Source of the DNA: Amoeboradix gromovi
Taxonomy: Eukaryota; Sanchytriomycota; Sanchytriomycetes; Sanchytriales; Sanchytriaceae
DNA: 48,057 nucleotides
Assembly (NCBI GenBank): GCA_018985225.1
Contig: JADGIF010000006.1
Span: forward strand, 1-48,057
Reading direction: 5' to 3'
Shown piece by piece: positions 38,159 to 48,057 of the stretch (positions are counted from its first letter, which is position 1; each line of letters opens with the position of its first letter). A program made the position numbers and the translations under genes. Below the pieces are notes generated by a model. That model saw only the letters and a program-made list of their open reading frames with translations, was not told the DNA's origin and ran no database searches.

Positions 38159-39505
38159 TCATTCATCATAATCCCAATACTTAACCATTCTATCAAATCC
38201 ACCAGTATATAACTTGTTTTTCCAGTCTGCACAAGTAATCTTTCCATCATGGGCTTCTTGTGAGAACTCTAGATTCCAATCATTTTCACTCCATATTTTT
38301 ACGGTTTGATCAAATGATACCGTCAACAATGCATTTGGATTTCTTAGCTCCTGAGTATGTAGCTGCATATGTGATATGTTTTGCGAGTGAGCTGGAATTT
38401 CATAAAATTGCTTTAATTGTCGAATATCGTATAATCTTACCACTCGGTCTTCTCCTGCTGTAAACAACCAAAATCCATTTGGATGCCATAAACTGGTTAA
38501 TATCCCACCTCGATCATCGTTTAATAAGCTAATGCTTCTTCCTGTTCTCAAATCCCATATTCTTCCAATTCCACCCAAATCACCGCTATATAGAAGAGAT
38601 TCATCGGGGTGCCCACTTACAGTATATACTTCTCTATCGTGCCCTGACTGCTCATATATGCATTTCATGCTATTTGAGTCCCACACTTTTACAAGTTGAT
38701 CAAAACCACAAGTTATAAAAGTACTGGAATTCAAATGAATTAATTTATTGCATCTTGAAGAATGCGCCTCTAGTTTTGCTAAAGGATCATCTGATTCAAC
38801 ATTATACATGTAGACAATGCCATCATTCCCACAACTTGAAAAATGAGAAACCGAATCGTCCAACAAAGCATATGGATTCCAGTTTACAGAGGCAATACGT
38901 CCTTGGTGTTCACTGGACTCATATATTCCTATTAGCTCATCATTTCTCAGAGTAGAAAGTATCAGTTTACCACCCATATCACCTACAACAATTTTGGACT
39001 CATCTTGCCCACTAACTTGCAAAGCAGTAATTGGTCTAGAAGTTATCGCTGACGATGAGATAGGGAGCATCTTTTTGTACTTCTCTTGGTATTTCTTTTG
39101 ATTATCTTTCCAAACAGAAAGTGGAGTTTGGCTTAACTCCTGTAAATATTCGAGCCTTTTAGAAGCTAGTTGGAGCGACTTAGTAGCTAAATTCCTTCTA
39201 AACATTAGCAAGTGTTTAGATCCGACACTCCAGTATTCTTCGTTGTCATCCGTATCGTTTTTATTTTTATTTTCAAGAATATATTCTACAGTGAAAGGTA
39301 AATTGTTCTTTTTTCTTTGATATAATACTTGTCTCAATTGTTCTTTTCTCTTCTCGGGAGAACTAAGTGGTACCTCCCTCAGTACATCTAGCACTTTTAT
39401 CACGATTTTATCATCATTTGGAACTATAATGCTCCGCAGTATAATTCTCTCTTCTAACTCTTTCTTTTTTAAAGCTGCTCTTTCCGCTAACGTACCTGTG
39501 GACAT
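38159..39505 (-). CDS. PRP4: U4/U6 snRNP protein Prp4 (WD40)
   Basis: 448 residues from ATG 39505 (MSTGTLAERAALKKKELEER). The N-terminal SFM/PRP4 motif is visible in VLREVPLSSPEKRKEQLRQV, then a helical linker and seven WD40 repeats (GHDREVYTVSGHP.. GRIWDLRTGRS, AGEDRVVRLYDIR, GGFDRMVKYWDYDE). Prp4 is part of the U4/U6.U5 tri-snRNP, so it acts in removing the very introns described here. Upstream codons in frame to 39595 are hydrophobic and not family-like. Confidence 0.92.
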   Translation of the reverse strand: MSTGTLAERAALKKKELEERIILRSIIVPNDDKIVIKVLDVLREVPLSSPEKRKEQLRQVLYQRKKNNLPFTVEYILENKNKNDTDDNEEYWSVGSKHLLMFRRNLATKSLQLASKRLEYLQELSQTPLSVWKDNQKKYQEKYKKMLPISSSAITSRPITALQVSGQDESKIVVGDMGGKLILSTLRNDELIGIYESSEHQGRIASVNWNPYALLDDSVSHFSSCGNDGIVYMYNVESDDPLAKLEAHSSRCNKLIHLNSSTFITCGFDQLVKVWDSNSMKCIYEQSGHDREVYTVSGHPDESLLYSGDLGGIGRIWDLRTGRSISLLNDDRGGILTSLWHPNGFWLFTAGEDRVVRLYDIRQLKQFYEIPAHSQNISHMQLHTQELRNPNALLTVSFDQTVKIWSENDWNLEFSQEAHDGKITCADWKNKLYTGGFDRMVKYWDYDE

Positions 39506-40323
39506 TCTCTGTAAAAAGTAGAGTTGGAATGGAAGGGGTGACAAAAAGAAAGAAAAATATCGAAATATAACTAAACTACTGGAAAAGCCCACCAAAAAGC
39601 ACCCAAAACAACAGTTTTTAGGTTAAACCAAATTTTTACGGTAACAACAGCAAGCTCGACTATGGATCGGTTTACACAGCTTTTGATGGAAAGATATTGG
39701 CAAATATTATGAAATACGATACTAAAGGAACAGCACAAGAAAAATATAAGCATGGTTATTATGGCAATGGTAAGCACAGCAGATAAGGCGATTCAGGTAA
39801 ATCAAACAAGATGTTGGTGATTTCACTTGTTAGAAAGACACTTCTTTTGCTTATTGCTGAGTTTGGAACCAAAGAAAAAGAAGTGGTAACAAGAAATTAC
39901 CACCTAAACTCTAAGCGATACATGTAGAACTTTTTAACTGAATGTTGCATTTGATATATGAGACCCATTCTGACAAAATATCCTCATTATCCAAGTAGGA
40001 GAAAAGCCTAGAAACTACACTAGGAATCAGACATCTTCATGTCATCAGATGCGAAAATTTGTTAGGAATAAGAAGGTATGAACTATGAAGATGATAGACG
40101 AAAGAAAGAGATTCAGATGCTGCCTAGTTTGTGAGCAAATCAGGATTACCAACACCAAGACAGAATATGTAATGGTTATCGGTTGAGATGTTGCAACATA
40201 TGCTCAATTTTTTGTTTATCGTCCCCTTTGAGAACTGACCAATCAGCGTCCCATGATTTTTTTCTACTTATAAAACGGTCCCATTTCATTGGAAAGTGGG
40301 CGTTGAATTTTGAATTCTGAATC
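39506..40323. other. Intergenic with a third Fanzor1-type relic
   Basis: On the plus strand (about 39744-39880) one frame reads YKHGYYGNGKHSR-stop-GDSGKSN.. followed by ISLVRKTLLLLIAEFGTKE. This lines up with YYGDGSYTHNRRG..IYSLGRRTLVLMIPEFRTSK of family II copy 3. About 40090-40130 reads ERKRFRCCLVCEQ, similar to the RLRKCTFCLD of copies 1 and 2. Stops and frameshifts elsewhere. So a decayed Fanzor1-type gene probably lay here; no inverted ends seen. The last ~100 bp are the MOT1 promoter. Confidence 0.5.
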
Positions 40324-43300
40324 ATGTCAAAACTCGTGAAACTATTTGGTATTTTGCAATCAAATCAGCCACTTTCTAATAAAATGCTGGCGAGTGACCA
40401 AATAAGTAAAAGTGTGCAAAACCAATATCACTCGATTGGTCAGATTTTGTTACAGTTGAGCGCCTGTTTATTACATGAGCAAAGTGAGTGCAGATATGTG
40501 AGCGAACTGACTTTAGAAAAGATTGTACAGATATGCTACGATCATGAAAAGCATCTAGAGAGAAACATAATTGGGGACAATGAAAAGTATGATGTGCTGG
40601 ACTACTTGGAGATATCAGAACCATTATTAGGCCAGCCAGACCATTTCGCGGAGAATGAGCATGACAATGATGAAATGACTTCCCCATTGACTGGTTCAAG
40701 TGATATGGAGCTTATTAATCTCAGTGCAAGGGAAAGAAACAAATTGAAAAGAAAGTTGAAGCAGAAAACGCCACCTGCGTCTGCATTTCCTAGTCATACA
40801 AATGATTCCAAAGACTCAAACACTCTTGTTTTTCAGGCTAAAAAGACTACACAAGCAGATCCTTTGTTGGGAATTTCCAAATGGGGCTTAGAGCAACTCT
40901 TCAGATACCTATTGGCTAACGTTAATAGTCCTTATTGGTTTGTACGTCATGGTGCTCTGGTAGGTATTCGGAACATACAAAGAGTCGACTTTCAATGGAC
41001 CCAAGAGGAGTTGCAACATACAATGACAAAGGTCTTCAATGTATTATTGAATGATAAGTTTACCGATTTTGTTGGTGACCACATTGTATGTCCTGTTCGC
41101 GAGGCTTGTGCTCAAGTATTTGGTGCTTGCTGTCAGTTTGCCAAAGATGATTTGTTACAGGTCGCTACAAACTGCGCTTTGAAGATGGTTAACGGCGACT
41201 ATCATAGTAGCGCTACAAACGAGACTAAAAAGAAGCGCAAAATTGTTGATAAGGTATCGTGGGATAGCAAACATGCTGGTTTACTCTCTATTCAATACAT
41301 TCTAGTAACAAGACAAGACAAATGGATGACTCTCTGGTCAAGTTGTGGCCCTGTCGTCTTGAAAGGCTTAGAAGATGTGGATGACGATGTCCGTAGTATT
41401 GCGGCTCAAGCATTGTGCCCAATAATTAAAAAATTAAAGTTTGATTTTGAATTAGACATTATGCAATTACTGCACTTGTTATGGGAAGCCTTATTAGATT
41501 TGGATGATTTATCAGCTAGCACTGCATCTATCATGGAGTTACTAAGCACATTGATGGAGTTGAATCAAGTGCAGGAATATTACAAAGAAAACCCCAAGCA
41601 GTTACAAGCCGTTTTACCGCGTATACTGCAGTTCTTTCGTCATGCACTGTACTCTGTCAGGTTAGCTACATTAAGAGTTATTCACAGTTTGAATAATGTT
41701 GATGAATGGGTATCAATTGATTTCATAAACCGCGTTTTTTATAATTTTATTTTAGAGGACAAAACTGAACTTTTGGACATTAATCTGCAGACATGGAATA
41801 GCATGGTTGATCTCTATCCAGATGTCAATAAATACATTCCATTTTGGTTCCAATTAGCGTTTCATCCTATTGGAATCCCATTCGAGAGTAGATTATTAAA
41901 TATTTCAATTTCTTCCATTGATACACCCATGGCTCATCAAGATCTCGGTCTAGTTGATATGGATGTATTTATACACAACCGGCTTATAATTTGTCAGGCC
42001 TTAGCTCATATTTATAATAAAAGTCCGAATTTCAACTTTATCTACCCTTATCTTCATTCCAATGTAGCTATCCAATGCCAATATAGTTGTTATCTTTTAT
42101 CTCTAATGTCCAACTACTCTAAATGGTGCCCTGACGACTTAGTGACACATTTGTTATCTTTGCTGTCTAATGATCACTCTATGTATGAAGAAGTCGAAAA
42201 AGTAACAAGTCGAGTGTTCAATATTGCCGGCAAGTTATTTACTGAATTAGATTTGCAATCCTCCGAAGATTTAAATATTAAATCACCAACAATCCCTCAA
42301 CTGTTAAATCTTTATCCTAGCCTCCCTGATGTTCCACTTGTTAATAACCTAAAAAATGAGTTGGCTTTATTTGATTTAACTGTCAATATCTACAGAATCC
42401 GATGTCATTCCATGATTGCTAATATTTTAATCAACATGCAATATGTGCCTGAAAAGAAGTCTCTGTTGATTAAATCACTTATGAATTCTGTTAAATTTGA
42501 AGAGAACTTGGATCTTCAGACTATAAGTTGTTCTTCGTTGATATCTCTTATCAAACTGATTAAGTCTACAAATCCAAATATTGTGGATAAAATTCTGCTA
42601 AACACATGCGCATTTAGTTGCAGCGATCCTTCTATAACTCTTCTACTCAAAGAGTACGCTGATAATGAAGATATTCATGCTTTTAATATGATTTTAAAGG
42701 AGGATCTGAGCAATAAGAAGCAAAAATCAGAATTCCAGGAATTTAACGTTACCAAGGTTGAAACAATAACTCGCGGTAGCACACGGGTGTTTGAATTGCT
42801 CTTCAAGTCTTTTAAACTGGATGATTTTCCCGTTTTAATACAGCAAATGGAAATTATTGAAAACACCAACATTAATCAATCCACCCTGGATGCTTTTCAA
42901 ATAATTTCAACTATTTGTCCATTTTCAAACTCTCCATTTTTCTTGGATATTTTGCCGCGTTTTATCAAGTTTGTCGGCCACACTAACACTGCTGTTCGCA
43001 ACATGGCTGCCAAATGCATTGCCATGGTTTGTAAATACAACACTACAAAGTGCATGTTGTTTATTAATAGTTCTATCCTTGATCTAATTTCTAGCACAGA
43101 CACTTGCACTCGTTGTGGAGTTATTGAACTAATCCACTATTTAATCACCTTGCTAAACGATGATTTAATTCCTTTCGTTTTGCTGTTTATTTTGCCAGTG
43201 ATGGGTCGTATGAGCGATTTTAATGATTCAATACGTAAAATGAGTTCCACTTGCTTTGCGTCTCTTATTAAACTTGTTCCTCTCGATGATAGTGATGATA

Positions 43301-45009
43301 ATGATATACCCGCCCTTTTATCTGATTCGATTTCAAAGCAACGTGATTTCTTGGATCAGCTATTGGACTCGAGTAAAATAAAGCCATATAATCTACCAAT
43401 CGTCATCAATGCTACCCTGAGACATTATCAGCAAGAGGGTTTGAACTGGCTCTACTTTCTTAATAAGTATAACCTCCATGGGATACTCAGCGATGACATG
43501 GGTTTGGGTAAGACATTGCAGTGTATATGTATAATGAGCAGTGATTTACATGATAAAAGTGCAAATGCAAACAGCGAGAATACCAGTACTGCTGATAAAG
43601 CTGTTTTGAATCTTATTGTATGCCCTTCTACGGTTGTTGGCCATTGGAATCATGAGATCTTGGAGTACTCCACCAATCTTAAACCTCTTTTATACACTGG
43701 CTTACCCTCGGAACGCACAAAGCTGAGGAGTAAATTCCATAATTACAATACACTAATTACCAGCTATGAGATTATAAGAAATGACATCGAGCATTTGAAT
43801 ATGAACTTCAATTACTGCATTTTAGACGAGGGCCACGTTATAAGAAACAGCAAAACAAAAATCACCAAGGCTTGTAAGCTAATTAAAGCTAACCATCGTT
43901 TAATTTTAAGCGGCACGCCTATACAGAATCAGATACAAGAATTATGGAGTCTATTTGACTTTTTAATGCCAGGATTCCTCGGAAGTGAAGCGCAATTTAA
44001 TAGCAGATACAACAACAACAATTTAGAGCTACTGCACAAGCAGATACTGCCATTCCTTCTGCGACGATTGAAGGAAGACGTGTTACAGGATTTGCCTCCT
44101 AAAATCATCCAGGATCATTACTGCACGTTATCTCCAGTTCAGTCATTATTGTACACTCAATATGGTACAAACAATAAGAACAATCTAGAACCGCGACACG
44201 TATTTAGTAGTTTGCAATATCTTAGAAAGTTATGCAGTCACCCGTTGCTAGTTATGTCTAGCGAGCAACAAAAACAGTACGAAGTGGAGCACAGTTGCAA
44301 TCTGCGCGACTTGGAACATGCTCCGAAGCTATTAGCATTACAAGACTTGCTTATTCAATGCGGAATTAATAACGATGATCAGGTAAGTGGCCATAGAGTG
44401 CTGATATTCTGTCAACTGAAGAAAATGATCGAAATAATAGAGCATGACCTGTTTGCTACCAAAATGCCGTATGTTAATTTTAGAAGATTAGACGGGGATG
44501 TGGCATTGAATAAACGACATGACGTAGTAGTGGAATTCAACAGTGATCCGAGTATAGATGTGCTGCTGTTAACCACCAAAATAGGTGGATTGGGGTTGAA
44601 CTTAACTGGGGCAGATACTGTGATATTTGTAGAGTCAGACTGGAACCCAATGCAAGACCTGTAACTCAATGGCTAACTTAGGCAGGCTATGGACAGAGCT
44701 CATAGGCTAGGGCAAACTAAAGTAGTCAACGTCTACAGACTAATAACAAATGGGACATTAGAAGAGAAGATAATGAATGTGCAACGATTTAAGATGAATA
44801 TGGCGAATGAGATTGTAAATCAACAAAATGGAGGACTCGGTAGTATGGATACAGAGCAGTTGTTAGATTTGTTCGAAATAAGTGCGCCTAAAAAGACTGC
44901 GAAAAAGCAAACTGGGGCACCCGGCATATTGCATGACTTGGGAGAATTGTATGACGATGATGAATTCAACGAGGGTGTTGGAGAGTACATGGACAAAATG
45001 AATAAATAA
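40324..45009 (+). CDS. MOT1: Mot1/BTAF1, SNF2-family TBP-removing ATPase, two exons
   Basis: Exons 40324-44660 and 44682-45009 give 1554 residues. Mot1 pulls TBP off DNA. The first ~1000 residues are HEAT-like helices (start [39 protein letters not shown]). The ATPase follows: DDMGLGKT near 1060, [52 protein letters not shown], and [17 protein letters not shown]. The last two are separated by a TAA until a 21-nt intron is removed, which gives [19 protein letters not shown] as in the family. Shorter than yeast Mot1 (1867). Confidence 0.95.
44661..44681 (+). other. 21-nt spliceosomal intron in MOT1
   Basis: Begins GTAACTCAAT and ends GCTAACTTAG, phase 2. It carries an in-frame TAA, so it must be removed for the last helicase motif (VI) to be made. 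CTAAC puts an adenosine 5 nt from the end. Confidence 0.92.
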
Positions 45010-45140
45010 TGAAATCAAACAACCTGCTACTTTAGACTTGATCTCGTTAATAATTATGGAGCAAGTCTTTTAAATGTCAACGCTATCTGTGTTGTACGGT
45101 GCTGATATGTCAAATTATTTATTTTAATGTTATTCTTATA

Positions 45141-47513
45141 CTACGTGTTAAACACTGATAATGAACTCTTGTTATCTCTTGCTTCTTTCAACAATGGTTC
45201 ATTTTTCGTAAGCATTTCCATATTTCTACCATATCTGTTTTTACTTTGTGAGTACTGCGCAGCACTACTGTGGGTAGGATACTGATTGGTTTTGTCTGAC
45301 ATGCTTGGTCTCTGCTGCATACTGGCCATACTATCTTGGCTTGGTCTTGGCTGAATATTCATCTGCATGTTTCCTTGCGTGGACATTCCTTGCTGCTTCA
45401 TGTAGACCTCCCGTAAACTTTGTGTTGTTGGTTCTAAGTAAGGCATCAACAAAGGCTCCATTTTGTCATCCAGCATTGCAACGTCTGGTGTTTTAAAGTA
45501 CAGCGGATGTAAAATACTGAACTTCTCATCTTTCTCATCGTACTGCTCATCTGTTGGTATTTTGAATCGTCGTTTTAACTTGATCTTTTGCATATAGTAC
45601 ACACCTAATGTTCCAAATAACAGAATTACCAACAGCCAGCTCTGTATGTAGGCCATGTACACCCTCAATAGCAATATTAGTATTAACTGACTTGTAAATA
45701 GTGCTGCGTATATCCTATTAAATATTATAGGCCAGAATGATCCAAACGTGTCCACTTGACTGCTGAACACATAAAGCACCTGGTACTTGTACACTATGTA
45801 CGATATAAGGAAGTATAACAGCCCAAATACTAGAATTATGGGATGTATTACGCTGTACAAAATAGCCAAGAAGAACATAAACAGATTACTGACTAGTACG
45901 ATATCGTATCTGAACACAGGTGGTTTAAGAACCGACTGTAGCTGTCTGCTTGTTAAAGATTTGCGTAATTTATATTTAATTAGCAAAAATGGAATAAAAC
46001 GAGCCAAATCAATCGGAATACTACCAGGACCATTAAGAGTAAACCAATTAATCCAGTAGATGCCTTGATATATGATAGCCTCGGCCATATTAGCAGTCCA
46101 AGCATTAAGGACAGTAACAAATGATTCAACGTTACTTATGGACTGCAGTTTGGATACTAAAAACCAAATTGAAGTACTAAATGTAAAAAGCATAAAATAG
46201 CCCAGAATAAAGAACAGAAACAGCTTGCGAAGGGAAGATTTCTGTATTTCACTATTGGTTGGTTCCGCCTGCAAGTTTGCAATAAAGTAGAATATGTCAG
46301 GTATAAATAGCAACAACAATTTGAGTAAAAGTGGCGTAAGAACAGATTGAATAAAAGCAGCAAACTTTGGATAGTCAGAAAGCAGAGGGGCAATGAAAGG
46401 CACATACTGCGTTAACACAGATAAGCGGGTTAAGGGAGCAAGAAATATTATTGGAATTAACCAAAAGAATATAAAACCGATAGATAAGACTCTACCAAGA
46501 AGTCTACGAGATTTTATCTCATTGCTACTCATTTTGACATTATTCCACACGATATCATTGACATCGACTGCATGGTAAGGGGTCCAACTGGCACTACGAA
46601 GGATGGATTTACCAGAACACTTGTAAGCATCAGTTGGGTTATGGAATATACCGAACCCTGATGGTAGATAATTGATGGAAGTCATTCCCAACAGTTGCTC
46701 GTCATGAATTTTAGACTTCAATACGGTCAAATCATTAATCATAGTAACGGCGCGATGAGGATTGTCAGGGTTATCATGGCAATATTGCTCCAACTTACCC
46801 AACAAGGTATTGTACTGGTCAAATAACTTGATTAGAAAACTCGGATCATTCAGTAGAATACCCGTGCAAGCAACTCCAAACTTGTTATATATGTGTTGAC
46901 CGATACAATGCGGCTTATTCTTGTTAGTAATACCTGTATAAAAGACAGTTTTGGACTGGTTGTAGAAATTGTCACAATTTAAAAGTCTAATCTTAATGTA
47001 GTAGTGCCACATATTAATAGTAAAATAGGATACAACAGCAGATATGAAGTACATGATGACAACATGAGCATAAAGGTAGTCAGGAGTATTAATCACAGAT
47101 AACAAAGAAATAGAGAGTAGTGAGTTTCTAGAAATGCCCATAGAATGGATAGGAATTAGAATAACAAGGCAAACTGGAGTCAATATTAAAAACATCTTCA
47201 GAAACATCAAGAGAACCTTTATGGTAAGCAGGCCATCAACGCCAGAGGTTGTTAAAATGACGTTGTCGTCCAGAGTGAATAACTGATATATCCACTTAAA
47301 CGAATAGGATAGTATCGGTGGATGTTTCTCATTCTCAAGGACATAGAAGTTGGGTTGATACACCTTTTTGTTACGAGGACGAAGAACCGTAAATGCAACA
47401 ATTGCAGCAATTCCAGTGACCGAAGCCAGTAAAAACTGAAGAAACAGACCAAATACATCATCAGTAGTGGAACCAGCTTGCAGAGATTTAAATATTTCAT
47501 CAACAGAAGACAT
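45141..47513 (-). CDS. CSC1/OSCA/TMEM63-type mechanosensitive cation channel
   Basis: 790 residues from ATG 47513 (MSSVDEIFKSLQAGSTTDD). DUF221 family: an N-terminal set of three helices with the late-exocytosis region, a cytosolic domain (VACTGILLNDPSFLIKLFDQ.. ), then about eight helices with PIIFLAPLTRLSVLTQYVPF, LPLLLKLLLLFIPDIFYFIA and TFGSFWPIIFNRIYAALF. Members are osmotic or mechanical stress channels at the plasma membrane. The C-terminal tail is polar, with Q/M-rich runs (QQGMSTQGNMQMNIQ). The ORF is intact. Translation start chosen over a TTG seven codons upstream. Confidence 0.9.
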   Translation of the reverse strand: MSSVDEIFKSLQAGSTTDDVFGLFLQFLLASVTGIAAIVAFTVLRPRNKKVYQPNFYVLENEKHPPILSYSFKWIYQLFTLDDNVILTTSGVDGLLTIKVLLMFLKMFLILTPVCLVILIPIHSMGISRNSLLSISLLSVINTPDYLYAHVVIMYFISAVVSYFTINMWHYYIKIRLLNCDNFYNQSKTVFYTGITNKNKPHCIGQHIYNKFGVACTGILLNDPSFLIKLFDQYNTLLGKLEQYCHDNPDNPHRAVTMINDLTVLKSKIHDEQLLGMTSINYLPSGFGIFHNPTDAYKCSGKSILRSASWTPYHAVDVNDIVWNNVKMSSNEIKSRRLLGRVLSIGFIFFWLIPIIFLAPLTRLSVLTQYVPFIAPLLSDYPKFAAFIQSVLTPLLLKLLLLFIPDIFYFIANLQAEPTNSEIQKSSLRKLFLFFILGYFMLFTFSTSIWFLVSKLQSISNVESFVTVLNAWTANMAEAIIYQGIYWINWFTLNGPGSIPIDLARFIPFLLIKYKLRKSLTSRQLQSVLKPPVFRYDIVLVSNLFMFFLAILYSVIHPIILVFGLLYFLISYIVYKYQVLYVFSSQVDTFGSFWPIIFNRIYAALFTSQLILILLLRVYMAYIQSWLLVILLFGTLGVYYMQKIKLKRRFKIPTDEQYDEKDEKFSILHPLYFKTPDVAMLDDKMEPLLMPYLEPTTQSLREVYMKQQGMSTQGNMQMNIQPRPSQDSMASMQQRPSMSDKTNQYPTHSSAAQYSQSKNRYGRNMEMLTKNEPLLKEARDNKSSLSVFNT

Positions 47514-47586
47514 TTGTAGTAAGAAAGGGGACAAAAAGATCAGTGGGGATGATTAGCACGTGTTTGAAGACGTTTAGGACAGCAGC

Positions 47587-47805
47587 TTCTCATACAAAGT
47601 CCTGATTTCCGAGATAACCGAGAATTTGCAGAGAAACTAGCGATGCTAGTAAATTCGTTACAGAGATTGCTCACGCTTTCACCACCCTGACGCTGTATTA
47701 CCTTTTAGTTATCTCTTTAGATTTAAGCACATTCCAGATTTAATTCCATTTGTAATTTGAGGAAAGGAAGAACATCGAGTATTTAAACAATTAGAAAAAT
47801 CGTAA
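47587..47805 (-). mobile_element. Fanzor family I relic, copy F (ends only)
   Basis: Minus strand. The right module (GTCCTGATTTCCGAGATAAC.. TTGCTCACGCTTTCACCACC on the plus strand) is joined directly to the left module (CGAGTATTTAAACAATTAGA). All coding sequence is deleted, so this shows that the non-coding ends persist on their own. Confidence 0.8.
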
Positions 47806-47979
47806 AACACTTTTTTCATCAAGGAATCGTATTGTATCTCGAAAAATGGTTTGTACGATAGATAACACCCGCTATAAAACTAGTTGACCAATTTAACAGA
47901 AGCACATATTTCATCACATATCGATTATGTAGATTACTCGCACTATCATTCGTCTCGGCCAGCTAGGTCTTTTTCTATA

Positions 47980-48057
47980 TGGGACATGCTCTGTAAAAAC
48001 TAGACTAGGGGTAAAAAGCGGGTGACGAGATTTACCCAGTTGAAGTTTTCACAGTAG
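47980..48057 (+). mobile_element. Left end of a further family II element, running off the window
   Basis: TGGGACATGCTCTGTAAAAA followed by CTAGACTAG matches the minus-strand end of copy 3 at 14026-13998 almost exactly. The element continues beyond the window. Confidence 0.6.

Noticed and set aside
39640-40200. First read as a piggyBac-type cysteine-rich end
   Set aside because: The Fanzor1-like RuvC-II alignment with copy 3 explains the order of motifs better; the cysteine pattern alone is not specific.
1-48057. tRNA genes
   Set aside because: No pair of A and B box sequences with a foldable cloverleaf was found on reading; GGTTCGAAT at about 13338 lies inside gag.

Overview
This looks like nuclear DNA of a fungus. 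A Chs7-type chitin synthase export chaperone (21.4 kb) is a fungal hallmark, and the rest is ordinary eukaryotic housekeeping: mRNA capping, U4/U6 splicing, TBP removal by Mot1, cytosolic ribosome, ER glycosylation and mitochondrial respiration. Complex I assembly (NDUFAF5), ubiquinone synthesis (COQ2), complex III (Qcr2), cytochrome c and Cox17 are all present, so this is a fully respiring organism. A clear TRIM37-like RING/B-box/MATH protein hints at a lineage with centrioles, i.e. an early-diverging zoosporic fungus; that placement is inference. DNA is AT-rich and gene spacing is tight: convergent stops can be 5-9 nt apart and many stops sit inside AATAAA-like 3' signals.

Layout. 0-3.9 kb: TRIM37-like gene, a seven-helix membrane protein, NDUFAF5 and a small GTPase. 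3.9-9.7 kb (minus strand): zuotin, Lon-family protease and hypotheticals, with mobile-element remains at 6-6.7 kb. 9.8-14.4 kb: an accessory block with a truncated Ty3/gypsy element nested in a Fanzor-bearing element. 14.4-26.6 kb: COQ2, cyclin, heme-thiolate peroxygenase, kinase, cap methyltransferase, Chs7, RasGEF, Asterix-like protein, PP2A methylesterase and COX17. 26.7-32.9 kb: RPL12, QCR2, OST4, three tiny related ORFs and more Fanzor relics. 32.9-47.5 kb: a long membrane protein with a disordered tail, cytochrome c, PRP4, MOT1 and a CSC1/OSCA-type channel.

Two features stand out. First, several genes are only readable if extremely short introns (18-22 nt) are removed: cytochrome c (22 and 19 nt), MOT1 (21), ABD1 (19), RasGEF (21) and probably PPE1 (18). 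The five best share a GTA start and a TAAY-NN-AG end, so the presumed branch adenosine lies a fixed 5 nt from the 3' end. Second, the intergenic space is a graveyard of transposons carrying fragments of Fanzor (eukaryotic TnpB-like, RNA-guided nuclease family) genes. Two distinct lineages are visible: family I (seven relics, zinc ribbon plus a DRDHxAxRNI RuvC-III motif, with a conserved non-coding 3' module) and family II (bounded by inverted GGGACA.. ends, with RuvC-II and RuvC-III fragments of Fanzor1 type). No intact Fanzor ORF is present in the window. All family assignments come from reading motifs by eye; no database search was run.
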